Shown piece after piece: positions 23,611 to 33,703 of a DNA stretch of 64,000 nt (position 1 is the stretch's first letter; the number at the start of each line of letters is the position of its first letter). The DNA is from Anaeramoeba flamelloides (taxonomy: Eukaryota; Metamonada; Anaeramoebidae): NCBI GenBank assembly GCA_027625915.1, contig JANTQA010000042.1:4042001-4106000 (forward strand), in the 5' to 3' direction. A program made the position numbers and the translations under genes. A model generated the notes under the pieces. The model did not search any database. It saw only the letters and a program-made list of their open reading frames with translations, and had not been told where the DNA came from.

Positions 23611-24296
23611 TATTACTGAATATCCGTAATGAAGTAATTGAAATTCAAGATTAATTGTTTTTAATACTATTTCTCTTATTGGATATTTACTTGGATAAAT
23701 TAGAAACATCTTAACTTGTGAAGAGAAAAAGAGTTTCTTGTTTACTAACATTGTTACTTTTTAACTCTGTGTTTACTGGCATTTGGATTATAAATGGAGA
23801 AAATATAATCATTTCCTTTTTCATTTTTTTCTTTTATAAATAGAGTTTTAAAGAAGTAGGTTGTAATTTGTGGGTATAATCTCTTTTTTTGAAAAAGGAA
23901 ATTGAAAAAGAAGTTATTTTTTTTCCCATTTAAGGACTAGGTTCACATCCAGGAGAGTGTTGAGTTATTGTGCTATTCCACTTTCCCTTCTAAAAAAGAA
24001 TTTTCACACAGAAGAAATTGGACAAAAAAAAAAAATTTTTGTCTTCTTTACCTTTCCATCCGGACTGTTTTTTTAAATCTTCTTCAATGAAAAGGAAATT
24101 GAAAATAACAAAAAAAAATAAATGTGTAAAAATGACTATTGATTATTTTCAGGTGCAAGTTTATATTTGAGAATATTTCAAACTGGAAAAAGTAAATGTA
24201 AAAAAATATGTAGAACTGTCAGATTAATTACTGTGGGTTCAGAAAGTTGAAATAGAAATTCACAAAGATTAAAATCAAATTTTGGCAATTTTAGTA
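23611..24296. other. AT-rich spacer
   Basis: No gene. A T-arm-like GGTTCACATCC at 23940 was examined and does not belong to a tRNA. Confidence 0.4.
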
Positions 24297-24779
24297 CTGT
24301 AATCAAAATAACCCTTGCAAAAAAATATAATATGTGTTTCAAAACAAAAAAAGGGTTTTTTTGTTATAGTTGACCAATAAATTAACCAATCAAAGAAACC
24401 AATAATAAACACTAAAAAACATGGTATTGGCTTCTTAAAGTTCTATTATTTAAAAAAGAAAATTCTAAAAAATTCAGGATCAAATTGTAAAATTTATCTC
24501 CAAAAATCCAGTTAATTTTAAGAAAATTTTAATACGTCATAAAAAAAAACAAATAATTTCAAAAAAATTGAGAATATTATGGAAAATTTTCAAATATTTA
24601 CATGAACAATTTAAATTTTACTGAAAATAACTAGACCTTTACTTTCAAAATTGATTTGAACTTAGATATACTGTTTGTTAGTCGATTGGATGTTGCATTG
24701 GTACAAGAATAAAAAAAAGCAAGGATATTATTTTGAAACTCGGATTATAGTCTTTTTACACGCTTTATTTTGATCACTG
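24297..24779 (+). mobile_element. MITE family L, copy 1
   Basis: 483 bp between TA dinucleotides. The left end CTGTAATCAAAATAA and the inverted right end TTATTTTGATCACTG form the terminal repeat. It is closely collinear with 56834-57310 (most of the roughly 480 bp identical by eye), implying relatively recent movement. Confidence 0.88.
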
Positions 24780-25170
24780 TAGGATATCTTTCAAGGCAAA
24801 AATTATAAAAATTGTTAACATTGAAAATTTCTCTTTTTCAAACACAAATTCTCGGTGTGTAAATATAACTGAGAACAAAAAACTCTTTCAAGGGAGTTTT
24901 TATACATTCTTACATTATTTTCACCTTAAAAAGGTCTTCCTTAAATTCTAATACTAGTATTTAAAAATTCATTTGTCAACCTTCGAATATTAATTTCTCA
25001 TATTGAAAAAACTCTTGGTTTGGGGAAATTTACCTTAATTAGTCATTCTAAATTTTTGAAAATGTTTAAAAAATGTACTTTGTAAATAGAATAATTTAAA
25101 TTGGTGTAAGAAGAAGAGTAAAAATTACAACATTTTCCAGATCCTCTACAGATACTACTTGTTGCTATTC

Positions 25171-25932
25171 AGGTATTAGCGTCTACCAAGAATAAGCCTA
25201 TTACCAAAGTATGTTGTTATTGGGTGTTAGCCGCCTTAGTGCTACATGCTTCGAAAGTCTCTAATAAATCGATTAGTCAATTAGTAATTTATTTGTTGAT
25301 CTTATCAATTAAAAATAATCCTAAGTAGTAGTAAAAAAACCCAACAATTTCAGAAAAAAATCTACATTTTGCCACAAATTTAAAGGTTGAATTCTTCAAA
25401 TTTCAGACCTCAACGTTGCAAAAATATCATTCTTAAATTGGTGTGCAAATATAGACTCTTGTTTAAAGTATACGTTTTTTTTTAAAAATTAAATAATTAA
25501 CCAATAAATATTTTTGACAAATTATTTCCCATTTAGAATTGGAATACCAGTTGATGCTTCAATTATCTTTATAAAATGTAAACAAAACTAATCAGCCTTT
25601 GGGTTTTCATGTTGATCATGATTGAGTTAATCTTTGAAATTAAAAAATTGTAAAAATAGTTACTTTTGGAAGTTCTAAATCTAAATTATTAAATACTGGA
25701 ATACTATTATTTTGGGATTTCTATTTTCGATTTCGAAAAGGAATTAAAAAAAATTTTTCAAAATGAAACTTTTTTAATAGTGATCATTAGGCAAAAAATA
25801 TAATAACTTTTTGTGAAATAAGATTTAAAACAGATTTTTTAGAGATATTTGAGACATGGCAATACGAATACTATTTATACCCAATTACAATATACTTTGA
25901 TTATAGAACAATCTATGATGAGTTTAATCCCT
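25171..25932 (+). mobile_element. MITE family M, copy 1
   Basis: About 762 bp. Starts AGGTATTAGCGTCTACC and ends GAGTTTAATCCCT followed by TA. It is collinear with 49279-50028, sharing GTGCTACATG and AAAACCCA.CAATTTCAG blocks. The left TA is lost in this copy. It is slightly less AT-rich than neighbouring DNA. Confidence 0.75.
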
Positions 25933-27128
25933 TAAATTGAACAAAATTTTAATTCAACTTTTTAAAAAAAAGATTTTTGAAAAATTATCTAAAATATCGA
26001 ATTTTTAATGTAAAAAAAAAAGGTTAAATTATAAACTTACCTTTGAGAATTGGGAGCTTTTGTGAGTTTATTTTAGTTCTTGGGAAGTTGTTTTTTGAGA
26101 AAAGCTAAATGGTAAATTTTGATCTTTGTGCTTTACATTAAATATTACTCTGTTTTGGTTGTGATTTGGTTCTTTCCTCTTTTCATCTCAAATAGAAAAA
26201 TATTTTTAATTACTGTCATTTTCTGGGTAAAAAATGAAATATATTAATTTAAACTCTTAAAGGTATTTTTCAAAATGTTGTTGAAAAAATCAAAGAACTT
26301 CACAATGTAATACGTGTGTTGTGTTTTAAGGGTTAATATGTCTAGATTCTTAAAACTTTAAGGTAAATTATTAATTATTTAATTTAATTTAATTTTAACA
26401 ATTTGTAAAAAAAGAAAAAAAAAGTAGAACAATTTATTTTGAACAAATTGCCATGAATAGTTGATGTGTTGATTTGGAAAACCTTTTTCACAAAAATTTT
26501 TCTTCTTTACAGTATTGAAAACTTTTTTCTTTTTTGAATCAACTTTTCATCTCACTCATAAAAAATTGACTATTTTTGCAAAATAAACCCTTTTGGAAAA
26601 TTATTTCTTAATTTTTTTTTTGACAACTTCCTTTTGTAAATTTCGATCAAATATTTTTTTTTTTTTGACGTTTCTACCCTACAAGTTGAAGAACTGTCTT
26701 TGGTTGAAATATTCTCTTGAAGAAAAAGAAATTTTTTTCTACTTTATTGTAAAAATCTTTGGTTTTAATTTCGAATTATTTGAAAGACAAAAAAATCATA
26801 ATCATAGGAGTTTAATTGTTCAATTCGTTTTGAAAGAGTTAAAAAAAAAAAGGGTTTTGAAGAAATTTACAAATCACAATTTCTTTTGAACAAAAAATCT
26901 TTTCACACTAATGCTAAAATGTTTTTGTAAAACAATTAAACTCAAAAAAATAACAACTCTTGATCGAAAGAAACCTTAACACTCATCAAAAAGAAATTGT
27001 ATTTAAACAAAAAACCAAACAATAATTCATTTTTTTTATAATTCCACAAAATTATATTTTTTAATTTCTTCAACTCATTTTTATCTTAATTAATTTTTAA
27101 CGACTATCACAAAACCAACACCACCAAA
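25933..27128. other. Upstream region of the EEP gene; orphan minus-strand splice donor
   Basis: No coding frame with an ATG was found. At about 26039 the minus strand has a consensus 5' splice site (CTCAAAG|GTAAGT), preceded by non-coding-looking sequence. It could end a 5'-untranslated exon of a minus-strand gene, possibly the BTB gene, but no partner is proven. Confidence 0.35.
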
Positions 27129-27965
27129 ATGACTACAACACAAAACCAAAACAAATTAAAAATAACGACATTTAACATTCTTGCACCATGCTATAAGAGA
27201 TTGAACCCCGGAAGGGAATCCACCAAACCAGAATTATGGAAAAGCAGGCAGACTGATCTTTTGGATCTTCTTTCGTCAACCAAATCCGACATCTTTTGCA
27301 TTCAAGAGCTTTGGTTTGACATGCTCTTTATGGAAAAAGTGAAGCAAAAATTTTCGGGCTATGAAGGGATCGGTGTCAAGAGGCCAAATCGAATGGACGG
27401 ATTGGGTATCTTTGTCAAGAAAAGCACATACAATCTTGTAGATTTCGAGTCTTTAACGCTCAATGACGAAGGCTACCGTGTCGCACTGCTTGCGCACATA
27501 CAATCAAAAAGCGATCCCTCGATGGAATTTTTGATCGTCAACACCCACCTAACATTTCCTCACACCAAGCTTGAACTAAAACTGAGGCTCTGGCAGGTGA
27601 AAAGGATCACTAAATGGATCAAGCGAATCAACGCAACCAAGAAACTTCCTGTAATTTTTACTGGCGATTTTAATTTGATCCACGATAATGTATATCGACA
27701 CGTCAAAAAGCTCGGGTTTGAATCATGCTTTAAACAATCCAACAAAAGAGAGCCATATGTCACCCACCAAAACCACAGATCCGAACAAGTATGCACAGAC
27801 TTCATCTTTTTGAAAACAAGCACCAACTGCAAAACAAAGTGCACCTCAAACAAATCTTATCTTTTGCCAAAAGGCTTGTCAGATGAAAATTTCCCAAAAG
27901 AATTTTGTATTTCTGATCACCGGCCTTTGGTATCCAAATTGTCTTTTGAACAAAAAAACAACTGA
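27129..27965 (+). CDS. Endonuclease/exonuclease/phosphatase (EEP) superfamily protein
   Basis: Intronless frame of 278 residues from an ATG in an A-rich context (ACCAAAATGA) to TGA. It spans the complete EEP fold: TFNILAP (14-20, metal-site Asn), IQELW (58-62, metal-binding Glu60), GLGIFVKK (91-98), VNTHL (137-141), GDFN (179-182, catalytic Asp and Asn), DFIF (224-227) and SDHRPL (262-267, catalytic Asp-His). The catalytic set is complete. There is no leucine-rich repeat, signal peptide or membrane segment, and the length equals the bare domain. EEP enzymes include CCR4/Angel deadenylases, phosphodiesterases and neutral sphingomyelinases; the opening and QELW blocks are most like CCR4/Angel or the related plant proteins, but the substrate cannot be assigned. 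Its codon use is clearly GC-richer than the flanks. Confidence 0.92.
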   Translation: MTTTQNQNKLKITTFNILAPCYKRLNPGRESTKPELWKSRQTDLLDLLSSTKSDIFCIQELWFDMLFMEKVKQKFSGYEGIGVKRPNRMDGLGIFVKKSTYNLVDFESLTLNDEGYRVALLAHIQSKSDPSMEFLIVNTHLTFPHTKLELKLRLWQVKRITKWIKRINATKKLPVIFTGDFNLIHDNVYRHVKKLGFESCFKQSNKREPYVTHQNHRSEQVCTDFIFLKTSTNCKTKCTSNKSYLLPKGLSDENFPKEFCISDHRPLVSKLSFEQKNN

Positions 27966-28425
27966 ACAAATAAATGAACAAATAAACATATAACAAATTA
28001 AACATTTAACTAAGAATTAAATCAAATAATTACTTATGTTAAACAAATATTGTATTATTAATTCTTAATTATTATATTTTATTTCTTTATTCTTTTCAAA
28101 TTTCTTTTTTTACGTCTTCAATATGGCTTGTATAAATTTGAAAAAAATTTTATTTCCCATTGAAGAAAAAATAATAAATTTGGATCCATTTCGTTAATGT
28201 TTTATTTGATTTATTTATTTTTCTCCAATTACTTTTCATTTAATAAGACTTTTATTTTACTTATTAACAGAGCTCACATTTTGATTCTTTTTTGAAAAAA
28301 TACCTTTTCGTTATTTGAATGAATTTGAGAAAATAAGTAAAAATTTTCGAATTTAATAGATTTGGATAAATAAAAAAAATTCAAAGATTTAATTTTGTAA
28401 ATTTAATTACTCAAAGAAGAATTTA
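27966..28425. other. 3' flank of the EEP gene
   Basis: AT-rich, with a short direct AACAAATAAA-type repeat just after the stop (27966-27990). Nothing else was recognised. Confidence 0.4.
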
Positions 28426-29135
28426 CAGTCTTCCCAAAGCTACCGTGAAAATTTTCCAATATCAAATTTTATATTGATTTGATTTTTAAAAAGTTGAATA
28501 GGGGAATCAGAAAGTTCTACAGAAAATATTTTTTTCCTAAATGAGCCAATATTCAAGAATTTTTTCTGATATTTTAAAAATAAATTTTCAGAAATCCAAA
28601 ATGACTCTAAACATCGAAAATTCATTAAGAAACTACATAAAATTTTGAGTTAAAAAAATGAATTATCTTTTAATCATATCAGAAGATTTTTTTTTATATT
28701 AGCCCATTAATGAAAAAATATTTTCAATATGACCTTTCTTATTCTCATACTCAACTTTTTTTCAATCTAAACTATACTTCACTCAAAGGTGTCGAGCCAA
28801 AGATGAAAAAGTCACTTTATGTACAAGAATCAACCAAACTTAGATTGTTTAGAAATACAAGAAATAATAAACTTAATATAAGAGTCGATAATCATAAAAG
28901 AAAAGCATGAACAAACCATAATTTTTTAAAAAAAAAAATGTTACAAAATTTTTTGTGTCTTTTCATTGGAACATCTCATGCAAAATTCTCAATTTCTTTA
29001 ATAAATTAAAATTGTTGACTTGTGGATTTTTCACTTGTAAATTTATGAATTTTAAAAGAACACACAAAGCCTAACTTTTCTTAATGTTGATTTGGAGTTT
29101 CAAAAAAATTTGCTTTTTATCAAATTTACTTTTTC

Positions 29136-29166
<31 letters not shown>

Positions 29167-29361
29167 AAAAAACTTTTTACTAAAAAAAAAAAATAATTCT
29201 GATCTAAAAATTCAAAATTTAGTCTTGAAGAATAATGAATTAAAATCATAGAATTTGTTCTATTTCTTCAATAAAATTGGGACCCTTTGGCTGAAAAATA
29301 GTTTATATCAACATCAAAAATTGATATTGAAAAAAATTTCACGGTAGACTTGGAACAGCTG
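28426..29361. mobile_element. TIR element C, interrupted by a MITE B copy
   Basis: The outer inverted repeats, CAGTCTTCCCAAAGCTACCG on the left and, inverted on the right, ACGGTAGACTTGGAACAGCTG, continue inward for about 45 bp (TGAAAATTTTCCAATATCAA). Both ends are flanked by TTTA (28422-28425 and 29362-29365), a possible 4-bp target duplication distinct from the TA of the other families. Family B copy 2 (28770-29303) sits inside, so C is older. Confidence 0.7.
28770..29303 (-). mobile_element. MITE family B, copy 2 (nested in element C)
   Basis: 534 bp in the reverse orientation to copies 1 and 3. Starts AACTATACTTCACTCAAAGG and ends CCTTTGGCTGAAAAATAGTT, flanked by TA (28768-28769, 29304-29305). 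Confidence 0.82.
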
Positions 29362-29919
29362 TTTAAAAGTGAAGCAAAAATAGTTCAAGTCAGTATTAAA
29401 ATCTATAAAAGAAGATATAAACTCAAAAAATAAATTAGAAATTCTTGGTTTTGAAAAGATTTCCAAGTAAATTTTAATAATGGAAAAATAGGGAAAATTA
29501 AAATATCAATGTTAAACCGAAAACTCAAAATTATTAAATAAAATTTAAACCAATTTAGACATAGCATAATAATAAATATTTGTTTATGGAAATTCTAAGA
29601 ATATTTAAAAATTATTAGATATAATAACAATATAATTAAATTTTCCCTAAGTCAAGGTCAATAAGTAATTAAATTTCCCAGAGTTCAAAATAAAAGAGAA
29701 AAATCAAAGATTTTACTCAATTCTTTTAAATTTTGGAAAAGTCAACAATTTTTTTTTTTTTTTTGATTTAAGAAATGTAAAGAAATTCACTTAATTTTTT
29801 CTTTTTTATTTCTCAAATTATCAAAACAACCCAAAGCATAAAATTAAATAAAAACTGAACTTTTAGACAATAAATTTAAAAATGTATTAATCACTTATCA
29901 TCGAAAGGTATTCTAAGTA

Positions 29920-30510
29920 AGCTATTTCCAAACAGTGCGGGAAATTTATTTTAAAAGATATTTATTAGCCTCAATCTTCAAAAAAAGATTTACATATACC
30001 TAATCATTAACTACCATTCATTGATTCTTGGTAATAATTCAATCTGTTTTCTTAGTATTGTATTCTATAAATACAAGATATTAAAGTTTCTGATATCGAT
30101 TTTATCTAATATTTTTTAGGGTTTAAAATCAGTATTTTTTATTTTCTTTTTGATTCAAAATAATCATTTTCTTCTTTTCCTCCGGGTTTAATCTCAACAA
30201 ATTTTCAAATAGAATTGATAATATATAAATACAATTTATTATTTAAAAAATCATTTGTACCCTTTCCATATTTCAATTTTCTTATTCAAATTTGTGACAT
30301 ATTGTTGTCTTCAAAAAAGTTCTATTTTTTTTTCATTTATTTTTTGGAATTATTTCCACGGACACATTTTGAAATAAATCACTTAGTCCTTATTTCAATC
30401 AGTATATATTAAACTTAATTCGGCATTGTCAATTTACAAATGCGAATCACCAACAAAGATGATTTTTTTTGAAATGTAAAAAAAAATTCCACACTTTTTT
30501 GGAAATACCT
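29920..30510. mobile_element. MITE family A, copy 4
   Basis: 591 bp. Starts AGCTATTTCCAAACAGTGC, ends CACTTTTTTGGAAATACCT. TA precedes the left end; the right flank reads TTTA. It is collinear with 4171-4757 and 9830-10412. Confidence 0.82.
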
Positions 30511-30947
30511 TTTATGAAAAGAAAAAAAATATACCCAAAATCTTCTAATTTCTACAAAAATTATTTTAACTGAGCAATTGATTTAAGCCACTGACCATAT
30601 TTTAATGGAACATTCCATACTGTAAAGAAAAAAGAGCAATTTAATTCAAAAGATTTAATTAAAATTAACAAAAAAAAAAACAAAAACAAGAATATTATCT
30701 TAGATTTTAATTCACCATAAATAATTATTATTTATCCCGTCATTGACCAATGATCAATAAAATAACGAAAATTTATTAAAATTTCTCAACAAACAATTAG
30801 AAATTAGGGAAGCTTCTTAAAGTATAATAGAGCCCCTTAAAGTACATTAAAGTATACCCAAGTACCATAGAGTATCTTTGCATGCCGTAGAGTGACTAGA
30901 TTATTTTTTAATTTAAAAAATAAACTGAAAAAAAAAAAGAGATTTTA

Positions 30948-31257
30948 CAGTCCTGTGCCATTTTAAGGCACATGAAAAATCAACATATAAGGCACAAAAT
31001 TTAGTTCACTTTAAGGCACAAATTTTTGGTTTGAGGCACTTTCCCAATTTCAAGATTATAATTTCACCGAATAATTACAGAGTTTGTTTGAGTGTTTTCT
31101 TCTATATATATCTAGAATATTTCATTATGAGTAATCTTGGAAATTTACACAGAAAAATTGTGACTTATTTTGACCACTTTGATTTTGTGCATTAATGGGA
31201 TTGTTTTTTGTGCCTTATTACTTGATTTTTCCCGTGCCTTAAAAGAGCAAATTACTG
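30948..31257. mobile_element. MITE O with internal TAAGGCAC repeats
   Basis: 310 bp between TA dinucleotides (30946-30947, 31258-31259). Termini of about 56 bp: CAGTCCTGTGCCATTTTAAG on the left, with the inverted match ending GAGCAAATTACTG on the right. The motif TAAGGCAC (or its complement GTGCCTTA) recurs several times in the left and right parts, roughly every 30-40 bp. Seen once in this window, but the terminal repeat is unambiguous. Confidence 0.82.
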
Positions 31258-31508
31258 TATTTTCATTTCTAAAAGTAAAAAAAAAACCAAAAGGCTTTTT
31301 TCTTGAGGTTTCCTGTTTTATCTGTTAAGTTTTCTTGTTTTTTTTTTGGTTTTCTATTTTATTTCTGAATTTTTCTAGGTTTTTTTGACTTTTTGAAATA
31401 AACAGAAAATTTATAAAAATTTTCGGTTAATTTCATAAAGTAAAAAAAAAAACCTAAGTAAAATCTATTAAATATCCAAATAAATAGAAAAAAACAAGAA
31501 AAACATCC

Positions 31509-31560
31509 TCTGTAAGAGGAAATACACCCCCTATCAAAATTAAGAAAAAAAAATAAATTA
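31509..31560 (+). mobile_element. Retroposon-like 3' end fragment
   Basis: CTGTAAGAGGAAATACACCC followed by an A-rich tail matches the 3' end of the insertion at 37903-38159 (CTGTAAGAGGAAACTAATTT then an A-rich tail). It may be the 3' end of a LINE or SINE; the 5' extent is not recognisable. Confidence 0.4.
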
Positions 31561-32433
31561 ATTTTTAAGGTTTCAAAAAATTTTAGAAACGGATTTTAGC
31601 TAATAGAAAATGTTGATAAAAACCAAAAAAAGTATCCAAATAAAAGTATAATGGAAAAAAAAACCGTTTTGGGATTATTTTTACATTGTTAATAAATTAA
31701 AAAAATGTTTACCAACACTCTAAAACCAGATTCTAGTTGGTAATCATAAAAATGTGAGTTTATAATAACTTGTTGATTCCAGCTAAAGAAAGGTTTGTTA
31801 AAATTTGAATTATATATTCTTTAATTATATTATATTTTCAACCAACAATTAGAACGATTAGTTGATTAGATTCTAAGAGGGATAAAATATCATCTCTTAC
31901 AACTAGACGGACTTATTATTTCTGTTATAATTACCAATAAATTTTGAAAGTTTTATATCTATTTATTTACTTGCATTTTTAAGGTAGATACATTTGGTTT
32001 ATTTTTAATTCTTATAATTGTTTTTTTTTCACATTTGAGTTTTGAAAATAGGATATTTACAATGTAAATTACGATTATTTTAAGCTTCTGTGGTTTATAT
32101 TTTAACTTCCTTGTATATTCTCAAGAGTCTTTTGAGTCTCTTCCCTGACCATTTTTTGGACATTTTTTTTTTTATTTATTAACCACAGTTTAAAATTTAA
32201 AATTTTTGTTTAATCATACCTAAGTAAGTTTAACTCTTTTTTTTTTTTTTTCTATTTTCTTTTATATGTTTAGTATTTTTTTTTTATTATAAAGTAAATT
32301 ATTGACCAACTACAAATTGCTTAAAAATTTATACCCCACCAAAAAAAAAGTAAAAAAGAAAAAACAATTTCAACAATTAAATCTTTTTTATTAATTTTTA
32401 TTATTTTCTTTGTAGATTATTTGTGTTTTTAAC

Positions 32434-32471
<38 letters not shown>

Positions 32472-33703
32472 AATTCTGTTTATCTTTCTGATTAATACTT
32501 CTTGTAAGATGGTATAACTTTTTTCTTATTTTATTAGCTAAAAAATATAAAAAAAAATCAAAAACAAAATTAGAGAAAAATAAAATAAAAAAAAATGATA
32601 TGTGAGAAATTTTCCGTATTTTTATCCTTATAAGTGCTTTAACGACAATCATAAAATTATAAACTTTGATTTTTTTAATATTACTTGTTTAATTATTTTA
32701 TATTTTTTCAGATCTTTTAAATACACAATCAGAAATGTTAAGCTGATTTTTTTACTTACTTTTTTAATAAGGTTAAAATTATCATATTTTTTAAATATAG
32801 ATTAACAGAAATTATTTAAAAGTGGGATTTCTTCAAAATAAAAATGAATTTCAAATTTATCTTTTTGGGTTTTCAAATTAAAAAAGTTAAATCAAATCAG
32901 GTAAAGAACTTTTTTCATGAAAATTAATTGAGAAAAAATGGATTCTTTTTTAAAAATGATAAAGGATTTCTTTGAAGTTGACAGCTAATTGAGTTAATAA
33001 AGTATAATTGTATCTTTTTGAATACAAGTATACTGGAGCCTTTGCTAAAATAAATAAATCAGAGTTACCCCTTGATTAATAAAAACCCAAGAATTAAATA
33101 ATGATAAATTTTCGTTAAGTAACGTTTTTTTAATTGTTTTTTTTTTGTTAAACAAAATGAAAATAGTTCATGCAAAATGTCCTTTGTATAGAGAAATAAA
33201 AATTTTTTTCTCAAGTTTTAAACAATTCTTGTATTGTTTTTATGAAATTGAGTATCTATTTCATTCTGGTCTATTTATTTTCAAAACTTATTGTTTTATT
33301 TTTAAAGGGTATTTTTGTATACTTTCTTCTTTGATAATAAGATTTCTTTCTTTATTGAAAATAATTTTTTTTGAAATAATTTGAAAATATGTTTGAATTT
33401 TGAACTTTTGAAAAATAGGAAAAATTGGATCAAACTTTCAAAAAACAATAATTAGTTTTAGTATCCTTAAAGTAACTCTGGTTTGATTTGTAATCAGATT
33501 TTTTTACTTTATTTTTCACTTTTTGATATCAAGGAAATTTTTTTTATCTTTGTTTTTAAATTTGGTCGAATATTTTTTTTTTGGTTGTTTACTAACCCCT
33601 TAAAATTCCAATTCAAATTATTTTATAAAACCCTCGTTCCTAAAAAAAATGATTAAGAGGAATCATTTTTCTCTTTTTTTAACCAAAATAAAAATCATTA
33701 AAA
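31561..33703. other. AT-rich spacer upstream of the Rab-like gene
   Basis: A/T homopolymer-rich DNA, including an A run of about 26 at 32439-32464. No coding frame or paired repeat was recognised. Confidence 0.4.

Noticed and set aside
23935-23990. Possible tRNA T-arm (GGTTCACATCC)
   Set aside because: The flanking bases do not pair as a T stem, and no acceptor, D or anticodon arm can be drawn on either strand.
26593-26889. 98-codon Phe-rich frame upstream of the EEP gene
   Set aside because: Begins at TTG, low complexity, no domain or splice support.
30830-30895. Irregular TAAAGTA/TAGAG tandem-like pattern
   Set aside because: Unit spacing and sequence vary too much to call a satellite or regulatory array.
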